Shown piece after piece: positions 7,061 through 14,018 of a stretch of DNA of 14,970 nt. A program made the position numbers and the translations under genes. Under the pieces are notes generated by a model. The model had not been told where the DNA came from. It was given only the letters and a program-made list of their open reading frames with translations, and did no database searches. This stretch comes from Candidatus Caldarchaeum sp. (GTDB lineage: Archaea > Thermoproteota > Nitrososphaeria_A > Caldarchaeales > Caldarchaeaceae). The DNA lies in assembly GCA_025054795.1 (NCBI GenBank), contig JANWZU010000055.1, positions 1 to 14,970 of the forward strand. Reading direction: 5' to 3'. How positions within the stretch are numbered: position 1 is the stretch's first letter; each line of letters starts with the position of its first letter.

Positions 7061-7063
7061 CTC

Positions 7064-7561
7064 ATGCGTCTGATACTGCTAATGGAATTCAACGATGCTG
7101 TCCTCGCCGAGATGTTGAGGGACAGGCTGGAGAAGGTCTTCAAGGCGGAGGTTTCTGTAGAGGTTAAGAGGCTGGAGAATGTCGAGTCCTCCTTCAACGG
7201 TAAACGGCGTCAGTACAACGCAGTCCGACTGCTAGAAGATTTGGGCCCCGTCGACACTTACACCCTTATTTTAACCGACAGAGACCTTTACGTCCCAGGG
7301 CTGAACTACGTCTTCGGCTACGCTCCAGGGATGAAGGGGTTGGTCTCAGTTTACAGGCTTAAACCTCCAAAGTTATTCTACGATGAAAACCTCTACTTCC
7401 TGAGGGTGGTCAAGGAGTGTTTACATGAAGTTGGACACATGTTGGGGCTGCTTCACTGCAAAACCCCCGGATGCGTTATGAACTTCAGCAACAACGTCTT
7501 CGAAGTCGATTTGAAGAGCGACAGCTTCTGCTCCAAATGCTTGGCGAAGCTCAGCACCTAG
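7064..7561 (+). CDS. amzA: Archaemetzincin (zinc metalloprotease)
   Basis: The 165-residue protein belongs to the archaemetzincin (AmzA) group of metzincin-type metalloproteases, whose physiological substrate is not established. The zinc-binding core begins at residue 121: His121, Glu122, His125 and His131 form HExxHxxGxxH, followed by Cys132 and Cys137, Met139 of the Met-turn, and a C-terminal Cys156-x-x-Cys159. Together with the two upstream cysteines this gives the family's four-Cys second zinc site. Length is close to the usual single-domain size. There is no signal peptide, so it should be cytosolic. The gene starts 31 bp from the divergent AK6 start and its last 11 bp overlap the end of the convergent ATP-grasp gene. 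Confidence 0.93.
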   Translation: MRLILLMEFNDAVLAEMLRDRLEKVFKAEVSVEVKRLENVESSFNGKRRQYNAVRLLEDLGPVDTYTLILTDRDLYVPGLNYVFGYAPGMKGLVSVYRLKPPKLFYDENLYFLRVVKECLHEVGHMLGLLHCKTPGCVMNFSNNVFEVDLKSDSFCSKCLAKLST

Positions 7562-8405
7562 CTGATCTTACGACGTAGTTGACTACTTTCTCTGGGATGT
7601 CGACGGAGGTGGCTTTCATCAGGCCCTTAAACTCTGGGACGCCGTTAACCTCGTTGACCAAGTAGCTTCCGTCAACGGTCTCGAAAACGTCCACGCTCAC
7701 AACCTCGCCTCCGACAGCTTTAGCAGCTCTCAAGCTTATCTCTATTAGTTCGTCGTTCAGGAAGGCTGGAGCTGGCTCCCCTCCAAGAGCTATGTTAGTC
7801 CTCCAGTCGTTCGAAGGCCTGTATCTGTACATGGCTGCAACGACCTCGTCCCCCACTATGAGCGTTCTGATGTCCCTGTTAGGTAGGTCTATGTACTCCT
7901 GTATGAAATGAGTTTTCATGTGGCTGCTTGCTAGCATCTCACGATGCTCCACCACCAGCTTGAAATCCTCGAGGTCTTTTAGAAGCGCAACCAGCCTACC
8001 CCAGCTGCCGATTGGCGGCTTGTCGACAGCCGGAAGCCCAACCTTCTCCAGAGCTTTCCAAGCCGCATCCGAATCGAGACCCACTGCGGTCCTCGGTAAA
8101 AGCAGGCCAGCTGCTTTAAGCCTCGAGACTGTGAGTATCTTGTCGCCTGAGTAGAGTATCGTAGAGGAGGAGTTGACAGCCCGGACTCCGGCACCTTCCC
8201 GCAAAGCAGCTGTATGGACTGCGCTGTACATCGAGACGCATCTAACCAAGCTTACGTCTATCGAGGGCTTTTCCAACCCAAAAGCCTGCTGTCTGACGTT
8301 TGTAAGCTTCACCTCCAACCCTTTGACAGCAGCGGCCTTGGCAAGCATTTTCTCTTCTAGCCGTGGCATGTCGAAGGCGATCTCAACGATGAGGTTTTTC
8401 GGCAT
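7551..8405 (-). CDS. lysX: LysX/ArgX-type ATP-grasp ligase
   Basis: The 284-residue protein is an ATP-grasp ligase of the RimK/LysX group. LysX joins the alpha-amino group of 2-aminoadipate to the C-terminal Glu of carrier protein LysW (lysine synthesis); ArgX does the same with glutamate (arginine synthesis). Seen here: G-S-W-G-R at 133-137 (nucleotide loop), Q-E-Y-I at 169-172 with R-D-I-R at 177-180, W-R-T-N at 201-204 with G-G-E at 208-210, and the Mg-binding N-E-V-N-G-V-P-E-F-K at 251-260. All are typical of LysX/ArgX rather than RimK. No lysW, lysZ, lysY or other pathway gene is in the window, so the gene stands alone and lysine versus arginine versus dual use cannot be decided. Transcription probably starts from the TATA at 8441-8450. 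Confidence 0.85.
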   Translation of the reverse strand: MPKNLIVEIAFDMPRLEEKMLAKAAAVKGLEVKLTNVRQQAFGLEKPSIDVSLVRCVSMYSAVHTAALREGAGVRAVNSSSTILYSGDKILTVSRLKAAGLLLPRTAVGLDSDAAWKALEKVGLPAVDKPPIGSWGRLVALLKDLEDFKLVVEHREMLASSHMKTHFIQEYIDLPNRDIRTLIVGDEVVAAMYRYRPSNDWRTNIALGGEPAPAFLNDELIEISLRAAKAVGGEVVSVDVFETVDGSYLVNEVNGVPEFKGLMKATSVDIPEKVVNYVVRSARC

Positions 8406-8440
8406 GGGATGTTTTTCGGCACGGCTATCTCGAATGTGCC

Positions 8441-8450
8441 TATTAAATTT
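8441..8450 (-). promoter_or_regulatory. TATA box of the LysX/ArgX-type gene
   Basis: The minus strand reads aaatttaata, centred about 40 nt upstream of the ATG at 8405, predicting a leader of about 14 nt. No clear Shine-Dalgarno sequence is seen in that leader. Confidence 0.4.
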
Positions 8451-8482
8451 ATGATTGTGCTTCGACAGAATCCTCGCACGAG

Positions 8483-8558
8483 TGGGGCCGCTGGGATTTG
8501 AACCCAGGATTGCCAGCGCCCCAGGCTGGAGTCTTAGACCAAGCTAGACCACGGCCCC
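8483..8558 (-). tRNA. tRNA-Pro, anticodon GGG
   Basis: The minus strand folds into a complete 76-nt cloverleaf. It has a 7-bp acceptor stem (ggggccg with cggcccc), D stem gtct/agac with GG in the loop, a perfect 5-bp anticodon stem ccagc/gctgg around loop ctggggc, a 5-nt variable loop and T stem ctggg/cccag with loop ttcaaat. Loop positions 34-36 are GGG (complement of 8520-8522), reading proline codons CCC/CCU. The discriminator is A, no CCA is encoded and there is no intron. Confidence 0.97.
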
Positions 8559-8580
8559 TCGGCTACGCTTCTGACTGCGG

Positions 8581-8590
8581 GTTTTTAAGT
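8581..8590 (-). promoter_or_regulatory. TATA box of tRNA-Pro, over the stop codon of the ACD gene
   Basis: The minus strand reads acttaaaaac, centred about 27 nt upstream of the first tRNA base at 8558, as expected for an archaeal tRNA promoter. The element includes the TAA stop codon of the upstream ADP-forming synthetase gene (8585-8587). Confidence 0.5.
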
Positions 8591-10699
8591 GTTGGCGGAT
8601 TTAAGTCCTCTTACGTCAACTGCTTTGGCCTGGTCCCGGTAAACGATCAACGGGTTTATCTCAAGCTGTTTGATGGCGGGGTTTTCGAACGGTATTCGGG
8701 AGAATTGGGTTATTGTTTTGGCTAGTAAGGATGTGTCGACTGCTGGATATGCTCTGAAACCTTTCAGAAGGTTCTGGTGCTTCAGTGTGTTGATCATCAA
8801 CATGGACTCGGACTCCTCCAAAGGTGCGACAAAGGTGATGAAGTCCCTCAGAAGCTCTGTGAAGACGCCGCCGAACCCCACGATGGCAACGGGGCCGAAG
8901 AATTTGTCAATCTTGGAGCCGAGCAGCATCTCAACGCCCTTTACTGTCTCCTGAACAACCACTCCTTCTTCTTCGACTCCCAGCCTCCTCGCCAGTTCTG
9001 AAAGCCTTCTAAAAGCAGCGGACACGCTCTGACCGGAATCAAGCCCTGCGACAACCCCTCCCACGTCGCTTTTGTGAGGTATTTTCGCCGATGCTATTTT
9101 CATGACAACCGGGTATCTTAATTTTTCAGCTGCCTCTAGGGCCTCATCCTCCCCGTACACGACTTGCTCGCTAGCCGTCTCCAAGCCGTAGGCTTTCAGC
9201 AGTTGGTTTAGCTCCTGCCTCGGTATAGGATGATGCTGGCCGTCGGTCGGCCGGTATGGCTGGAAATGACTTCTTGTAGGGGTGTGGGCTTGGATGTAGA
9301 GGCTGAGGGTTTGCACAGCATCTTCGACGCTGTGGTAGGCTGGAATGCCGTTTTCGACGAACAGCTTTCTGAACCTGACGGCCCAGTCTGAGCCGCCGAC
9401 GTCGCAGGCCACAACCGTAGCTCCGCAGTCTTTTGCTGTTTTCGCTAGCCTCCAGACCACGCTCTCATCAACGGCTGGAGGAATGTGGAAAGGCATCAGC
9501 AGGTGGATGCCGTAAAACCCGCTGCCGGCTACGGCCTTATACGCTTCTTCAAATGCATCCGGGTTGGCGCTTCCGCTCAGGTCGAGAGGGTTGTCAGCAA
9601 CGACTATCGAAGGCATTTTACCCGCCTTCTTCAAAGACTCGACAACTGCAACTACATCTTCCGGCAGCCTCGAGACTTCAAGCCCTAGCTCTTGAGCTAG
9701 GTCGGAGGCCATCACTGAGAAGCCTCCTGCGTTCGACAACACGAAGGTCCTCCTGTTTTTCGGCTGTCTCTGCAAGCTTGCGGCGAAGGCCACGTCAACC
9801 ATCTCCCTAACGGTCCGGGCAACTATCGCCCCAGACTGCCGAAGAGCCCCTGCGAAGGTTTCCCAATCCCCCACCATGCTTGCGGTATGGGTGTATGCCG
9901 CCTTCTCCCCCGCCTTGGTTCTTCCAGCCTTGAGCACGACTACGTGCTTCCCAGCCCGCCTAGCCTTCAAAACCGTGTTCAAAAATTTTCTGCCGTCAGA
10001 AACCCCTTCGATGTAGACAGCGAGCACGGAGGTCAAATCATCCTCAGAGAAGAATTCAACAACCTCCGCGACGTCCACGTCTATTTGGTTGCCAACGCAT
10101 ACGGCGGCCCGAAGCCCAACTCCCCTCTCGCCGAACGAGTCGATAATGTAGTATGCGAGGGCTCCGCTCTGAGAGACGACGGCCACGTTCCCCTTTGGCG
10201 GGTAGGCTATGGTTCTTGCTGGCCTACCGTCCGAGAAGGGTTTGAACTCCACGGTGAAGAATGTTTCAACGCCTGTGTAGGGGTTGAGCACGCCTATTGT
10301 GTTGGGGCCTAGGACCCTCAGCCCGGTTTTCTCAACAACCTCCTTCAGCTTTTTGTCGAGGACTGTATCGCCGGTCTCTGAGAACCCGCCGCTCACCACG
10401 ACAGCAGCCTTGACTCCGCTCCTGCCTGCGTCCAGCACAAGGTCAGGCACATACTGCGCAGGAACAGCTATCACGGCTAGGTCAACTTCACGCTCTATCT
10501 CTGAAAAACCTCCGTAAACACGCTGACCGTCAAGCTCTTTCAGAGAAACACTCACAGCAAAAACATCGGCATTCAGAAGGCCGGCCTTCTTTTTCTCCAT
10601 CAACCGGTCGTAAATGACACGGCCTATCTTGGAAACATCCTTCGACACTCCGGCAACGGCTATTGACTTGGGGTCGAGAAAGACGTTGAGGATGTTCAA
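8585..10699 (-). CDS. acd: ADP-forming acyl-CoA (acetyl-CoA) synthetase, fused alpha-beta
   Basis: The 704-residue protein is a single-chain NDP-forming acyl-CoA synthetase, converting acyl-CoA + ADP + Pi reversibly to acid + CoA + ATP in the cytosol. The CoA-binding Rossmann domain starts at residue 8 (L-D-P-K-S-I-A-V-A-G-V-S), with G-P-N at 131-133 and the succinyl-CoA-synthetase-like flavodoxin domains to about 470. The phosphohistidine is probably His271 in T-H-T-A-S-M-V-G. A linker (about 470-495) leads to the ATP-grasp beta part, which keeps the second His542 in H-K-S-D-V-G-G-V and G-F-G-G-V at 608-612. The start codon is TTG at 10699; no in-frame ATG lies nearby. The substrate is open: acetate and branched acids fit the divergent oxidoreductase operon, but related fused enzymes activate 3-hydroxypropionate or 4-hydroxybutyrate in thaumarchaeal carbon fixation. 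Confidence 0.93.
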   Translation of the reverse strand: MNILNVFLDPKSIAVAGVSKDVSKIGRVIYDRLMEKKKAGLLNADVFAVSVSLKELDGQRVYGGFSEIEREVDLAVIAVPAQYVPDLVLDAGRSGVKAAVVVSGGFSETGDTVLDKKLKEVVEKTGLRVLGPNTIGVLNPYTGVETFFTVEFKPFSDGRPARTIAYPPKGNVAVVSQSGALAYYIIDSFGERGVGLRAAVCVGNQIDVDVAEVVEFFSEDDLTSVLAVYIEGVSDGRKFLNTVLKARRAGKHVVVLKAGRTKAGEKAAYTHTASMVGDWETFAGALRQSGAIVARTVREMVDVAFAASLQRQPKNRRTFVLSNAGGFSVMASDLAQELGLEVSRLPEDVVAVVESLKKAGKMPSIVVADNPLDLSGSANPDAFEEAYKAVAGSGFYGIHLLMPFHIPPAVDESVVWRLAKTAKDCGATVVACDVGGSDWAVRFRKLFVENGIPAYHSVEDAVQTLSLYIQAHTPTRSHFQPYRPTDGQHHPIPRQELNQLLKAYGLETASEQVVYGEDEALEAAEKLRYPVVMKIASAKIPHKSDVGGVVAGLDSGQSVSAAFRRLSELARRLGVEEEGVVVQETVKGVEMLLGSKIDKFFGPVAIVGFGGVFTELLRDFITFVAPLEESESMLMINTLKHQNLLKGFRAYPAVDTSLLAKTITQFSRIPFENPAIKQLEINPLIVYRDQAKAVDVRGLKSANT

Positions 10700-10709
10700 T
10701 CCAAACCTT

Positions 10710-10735
10710 TTTTTAAACAGGGCCGGTTTTTAAAC
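10710..10735. repeat. Two direct copies of tttttaaac in the acd/por divergent region
   Basis: The 9-mer tttttaaac occurs at 10710-10718 and again at 10727-10735, 17 bp apart start to start. The second copy, read on the minus strand as gtttaaaaa, is about 28-30 nt upstream of the acd TTG and is a good candidate for its TATA box with a leader of only a few nt. The first copy could be a second TATA-type element or an operator half-site. Confidence 0.5.
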
Positions 10736-10750
10736 CCATGAACCTCAAAA

Positions 10751-10760
10751 GCATATATCC
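10751..10760 (+). promoter_or_regulatory. Candidate TATA box of the por operon
   Basis: The sequence gcatatatcc is centred about 37 nt upstream of the ATG at 10792 and predicts a start near 10781. Another AT-rich stretch, atacgtatatatt (10771-10783), is too close to that ATG to be its TATA box but could mark the initiation region. Confidence 0.4.
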
Positions 10761-10791
10761 TCCGCACGGCATACGTATATATTGGGGCCCC

Positions 10792-11679
10792 ATGCTGAGA
10801 ATCAGGTTCCACGGCAGAGGCGGTCAGGGGGTTAAGACGAGCAGCCGTATTTTGGGGCGGGCTGCCTTTCTTGCCGGCTTTTTGGCGCAGGACTCTCCGA
10901 TTTACGGCGCTGAGAGGAGAGGCGCCCCCGTCGTTGCTTTTACCCGTATCTCCGACAGCGTTATACTTGAGAGGGGGTTCATCTTCAACCCCCACATAGT
11001 TGTCGTGATGGATGAGAGTCTCATCGGCGACTGGCTGGCGAGGCCTCTTGAAGGGCTTTTGAGGGGCGGCGTCGCTTTGATAAACACAGCGCAAGCCGGA
11101 GCGCCTTTAGAGGTTTCAGACAGCCACGTCGTGGTTAGACTGAACATCACCGACGAAGCTTTGAAAATAATCGGCCGGCCCGTCATCAGCGCTCCAGCCG
11201 CAGCATCAGCAGCCAAGATAACCGGGTTGATAAGGAAGAAACAGGTTTTGGAGGCAACCGTCGAGGAGCTGACGGAGCTGGGGCTGGCCGAGGAGACGGT
11301 TGAAAAGAACCTCCGGCTTGTTTCTGAGGTCTACGACATGACGCCACATCACTCGATCAAAATCAACGAAGAGCCTTCAAGGAGTTTGGAGGTTGTGGAC
11401 CTCCGCTCCGACCGGGTTGTTTTCAGCGACATACTGGAGGTTGGAAACGCCTACCTGCGGAAGACAGGCAACTGGAGAGTTTTCACCCCCGTAGTCGACT
11501 ACGGCAGATGCACGGGCTGCATGGTTTGCTACGTATACTGCCCCGACTCAGCCGTCAAGCTAGACCCCGACAAAAAACCCGTCATAGACTACGAAAACTG
11601 CAAAGGCTGCCTGATATGCGTGCTGGAGTGCCCAATGCGAGCCATAACCTTCGTCAGAGAGGCGAAGGCCTATGCGTGA
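10792..11679 (+). CDS. porGD: 2-oxoacid:ferredoxin oxidoreductase, fused gamma-delta subunit
   Basis: This 295-residue subunit joins the gamma domain (about 1-185) to a ferredoxin-like delta domain (about 205-295) of a pyruvate/2-oxoacid:ferredoxin oxidoreductase. Gamma starts with the hallmark R-F-H-G-R-G-G-Q-G-V (5-14) and has the Y-G-A-E-R-R-G-A segment (38-45). Delta carries two CxxCxxCxxxCP sets, C240/243/246/250 and C270/273/276/280, which should bind two [4Fe-4S] clusters passing electrons to ferredoxin. An in-frame ATG at 10738 would add 18 residues, but the family normally starts 2-4 residues before R-F-H-G-R-G-G and TATA elements lie inside that stretch, so 10792 is preferred. The stop overlaps the alpha start by 8 bp, indicating one operon with translational coupling. 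Confidence 0.94.
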   Translation: MLRIRFHGRGGQGVKTSSRILGRAAFLAGFLAQDSPIYGAERRGAPVVAFTRISDSVILERGFIFNPHIVVVMDESLIGDWLARPLEGLLRGGVALINTAQAGAPLEVSDSHVVVRLNITDEALKIIGRPVISAPAAASAAKITGLIRKKQVLEATVEELTELGLAEETVEKNLRLVSEVYDMTPHHSIKINEEPSRSLEVVDLRSDRVVFSDILEVGNAYLRKTGNWRVFTPVVDYGRCTGCMVCYVYCPDSAVKLDPDKKPVIDYENCKGCLICVLECPMRAITFVREAKAYA

Positions 11680-12901
11680 CGTAGAGATGATGACGGGGAA
11701 CACGGCCGCCGCATGGGCGGCTAGGCTTGCTGACGTAGACTACATACCCGCCTATCCGATCACGCCTCAGACCGAGATCATCGAAACATTAGCCAAGTGG
11801 ATTAACGAGGGCGTGATGAAGGCGAAGCTTGTGCAGCTTGAGTCGGAGCATTCGATGCTCACGGCCGCCGGCACCGCATCGCTGGCGGGTGCCAGAGTCT
11901 TCACGTCGACGTCGAGCCAAGGGCTTCTGTACGGTTTTGAGATGCTCTACAACATCGCAGGATGGAGGGCTCCGATGGTTTTGGTGAACGTCTCGAGAGC
12001 GGTTGCGGCTCCTATTACTCTGGAGCCAGACCACAACGATGTTCTTTCAGCGAGGGACAGTGGTTTCATGCAGTTCCACGCCGAAAGATGTCAAGACGTG
12101 CTGGACCTAGTTCTGATGGCTTACCGGGTCTCGGAGGATAGAAGAGTCATGCTTCCCTCCATCGTCAACATGGACGGGTTCTACCTTTCTTTCACGAGGG
12201 AGCCGGTAGGCCTACTGGACAAAGAAGAGGTGGCTGAGTTCCTTCCACCCTACAGCCATCCACAGGCATTCAAAGCCCGTAGACACGTGGTAAAAGGCCC
12301 AGCAGTCATAGGAGGCCATCTTTACACGTTTTTCAAGCACAACATCCACGAATCGATTACTAGGGCCGCTCAAGTGTTCGACGAAGCTGCTGAAAAGTTT
12401 CAAAGCATCACAGGCAGAAAGTTGGAGGCTGTGGAAGGCTTTCTGCTAGACGACGCCGAGTACGTCCTCGTCATTACCAACTCATTCACCACGACAGCTA
12501 AAAGAGCTGTGGTTAAGCTCAGGGAGAAAGGAGTTCCAGCAGGCTTGGCTAAGGTAGTTATGCTTAGGCCGTTCCCCGCAAAAATCATCGTCGAAAAGTT
12601 GAAGAACAGAAAAGCCGTGGCAGTCTTCGACCAAAACATTTCACAGGGCTTCGGCGGAATAATATACAGCGAAACAGCCGCCGCCCTATACCACGTTAAA
12701 AACAGGCCTGAGACGCTTCTGTCGGTTGTCGGGGGTCTGGGTGGAAAGTTCACAACTCTGGAGGAGTTCGAGTACGTCTTCAGCCTTCTAGCAAATCCGG
12801 ATAAAGTTGGGGCGGGAAAGCCGCTGTTTCTCTTCAGGAAAGATGAGCTTAGAGACGTTGAACGTGCTATGAAGCTTGCTGGAGTGGAGGGTGAGATGTG
12901 A
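11672..12901 (+). CDS. porA: 2-oxoacid (pyruvate):ferredoxin oxidoreductase alpha subunit
   Basis: The 409-residue alpha subunit binds the 2-oxoacid and part of the thiamine diphosphate. Seen: A-Y-P-I-T-P-Q-T-E (27-35) with Thr31 at the position that contacts pyruvate in characterised enzymes, L-E-S-E-H-S-M (56-62) with the conserved Glu59, F-T-S-T-S-S-Q-G-L (77-85), Arg109 in a V-S-R context, and D-H-N-D-V-L-S-A-R-D (120-129) followed by M-Q-F-H-A-E, the pattern typical of PorA. The C-terminal transketolase-like domain (about 250-370) is complete. The pattern favours pyruvate over branched 2-oxoacids, but substrate cannot be fixed from sequence alone. The ATG at 11672 overlaps the porGD end; ATGs at 11687 and 11690 are possible alternatives. 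Confidence 0.94.
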   Translation: MRDVEMMTGNTAAAWAARLADVDYIPAYPITPQTEIIETLAKWINEGVMKAKLVQLESEHSMLTAAGTASLAGARVFTSTSSQGLLYGFEMLYNIAGWRAPMVLVNVSRAVAAPITLEPDHNDVLSARDSGFMQFHAERCQDVLDLVLMAYRVSEDRRVMLPSIVNMDGFYLSFTREPVGLLDKEEVAEFLPPYSHPQAFKARRHVVKGPAVIGGHLYTFFKHNIHESITRAAQVFDEAAEKFQSITGRKLEAVEGFLLDDAEYVLVITNSFTTTAKRAVVKLREKGVPAGLAKVVMLRPFPAKIIVEKLKNRKAVAVFDQNISQGFGGIIYSETAAALYHVKNRPETLLSVVGGLGGKFTTLEEFEYVFSLLANPDKVGAGKPLFLFRKDELRDVERAMKLAGVEGEM

Positions 12902-13881
12902 TGGAGACTAGGTTTAAGACTCTGAGAGAGTTTCCTTTGGACGAGTATCTCTCACCGGGCGCAACCATGTGTGCAGGATGCGGAGGAATGATTGTCCTTA
13001 GAATTTTCCACAAAGCTCTCGGCGGAAACGTCGTCATCGTCAACGCAGCGGGATGTTTAACCCTTCTGCAGGTTTATCCCTACACGCCTCTGAAGTCAAG
13101 CTGGATGTACACAGCCTTCGCATCGGCACCTGCTGGCGCTCAAGGTATCAGGGATGCTCTCGACATCCTGATGGAGAAGGGTAAGCTTCCTCAAGGCGAG
13201 GACTTGAAGGTTGTTGTTCTTACAGGCGACGGAGCTGCCTACGACATCGGCCTCCAGTCCTCTTCGGGAGCCATCGAGAGGGGCCTCGACTTCTACTACC
13301 TAGTCTACGACAACGAGGCTTACGGCAACACAGGCTTCCAGAGAAGCGGCGCTACACCCTTCGGCTCGTCCACGACGACTACTCCGCCTACAAACCTCAA
13401 CCCGGCTGGCTATTCAGGGATGAAGAAAGACCTTTTCGAGATATGGCGCAGCCACAACCCACCCTACCTAGCGACAATAGCTCCGTCCCACGTAGTCGAC
13501 ATGCTGCGTAAAATTGAAACAGCTTCAGGGTTCAGGGGCCCCAAGCTTTTCATTTCGCTTTCGCCATGCCCCACGGGCTGGGGCTTCGACCCCTCTGAAA
13601 CCATCAAACTGTCTAGGCTTGCCGTCGAATGCGGCGTCTGGCCTTTGAAGGAAGCGGTCTACGGAAAGGTGCGGCACACGGTAGTGCCCAAGGTTTTGAA
13701 GCCTGTTGAGGAATATCTACGACGTCAAAACAGGTACGCTCATCTTTTCACGCCGACCCGTCAGGAAGAAGCCATAAACTTCATACAGGAAAAGGTCAAC
13801 GAATACTGGCTCAAAGTTTCAGCGACGGAAGGACATGAGGTCATAAAGCCAATAAACCTAGCTGAGAAGCAGACGGAGTGA
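12901..13881 (+). CDS. porB: 2-oxoacid (pyruvate):ferredoxin oxidoreductase beta subunit
   Basis: The 326-residue beta subunit carries the thiamine-diphosphate site and one [4Fe-4S] cluster. Cluster ligands are Cys24, Cys27 (C-A-G-C), Cys52 and Cys223 (S-P-C-P). The cofactor motif starts with G-D-G at 109-111 and ends at Asn138, followed by N-E-A-Y-G-N-T-G (138-145) as in PorB. Length fits the family (about 290-330). The alpha stop and this ATG share one base (TGATG); a GTG at 12898 would add one residue. The purine-rich ggagggtga just upstream is the likely ribosome binding site. As last gene of the porGD-A-B operon it completes a heterotrimer that would assemble as a dimer and oxidise the 2-oxoacid to acyl-CoA, CO2 and two reduced ferredoxins. 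Confidence 0.94.
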   Translation: METRFKTLREFPLDEYLSPGATMCAGCGGMIVLRIFHKALGGNVVIVNAAGCLTLLQVYPYTPLKSSWMYTAFASAPAGAQGIRDALDILMEKGKLPQGEDLKVVVLTGDGAAYDIGLQSSSGAIERGLDFYYLVYDNEAYGNTGFQRSGATPFGSSTTTTPPTNLNPAGYSGMKKDLFEIWRSHNPPYLATIAPSHVVDMLRKIETASGFRGPKLFISLSPCPTGWGFDPSETIKLSRLAVECGVWPLKEAVYGKVRHTVVPKVLKPVEEYLRRQNRYAHLFTPTRQEEAINFIQEKVNEYWLKVSATEGHEVIKPINLAEKQTE

Positions 13882-13901
13882 AGAAAAGAAACCACACATC
13901 C

Positions 13902-13910
13902 TAATATAAT
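13902..13910 (+). promoter_or_regulatory. TATA box of tRNA-Lys
   Basis: The sequence taatataat is centred about 28 nt upstream of the first tRNA base at 13934, the standard position for an archaeal TATA box. The tRNA gene is thus transcribed independently of the por operon ending 52 bp upstream. Confidence 0.6.
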
Positions 13911-13933
13911 CCAGCTAAGACTGGATGGAACAA

Positions 13934-14008
13934 GGGCCCGTAGCTCAGCCAGGATAGAGCACCGGGCTTTTAACCCGGGGGTCGTGGGTTCAAATCCCGC
14001 CGGGCCCG
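13934..14008 (+). tRNA. tRNA-Lys, anticodon TTT
   Basis: A complete 75-nt cloverleaf: acceptor gggcccg/cgggccc, D stem gctc/gagc, anticodon stem ccggg/cccgg around loop cttttaa (anticodon TTT at 13969-13971), a 5-nt variable loop, and T stem gtggg/cccgc (one G-T pair) with loop ttcaaat. The discriminator is G, no CCA is encoded and there is no intron. Confidence 0.97.
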
Positions 14009-14018
14009 TGTCAAGCTG

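Noticed and set aside
8473..8482. Inverted repeat ctcgcacgag beside tRNA-Pro
   Set aside because: A 4-bp stem with a 2-nt gap is too short to be a hairpin and no T-tract follows on the minus strand, so it is not called a terminator.
9433..10312. Plus-strand open frames of 125 and 141 codons opposite acd
   Set aside because: They are shadows of the acyl-CoA synthetase gene in a GC-moderate genome; no promoter or ribosome binding site is evident.
2573..11916. The 14-mer acgtcgacgtcgag occurs at 2573-2586 and 11903-11916
   Set aside because: Both copies are inside well-conserved coding regions in different contexts (cdc48 on the minus strand, porA on the plus strand), and the word is a low-complexity cgtcga repeat, so chance and codon choice explain it.
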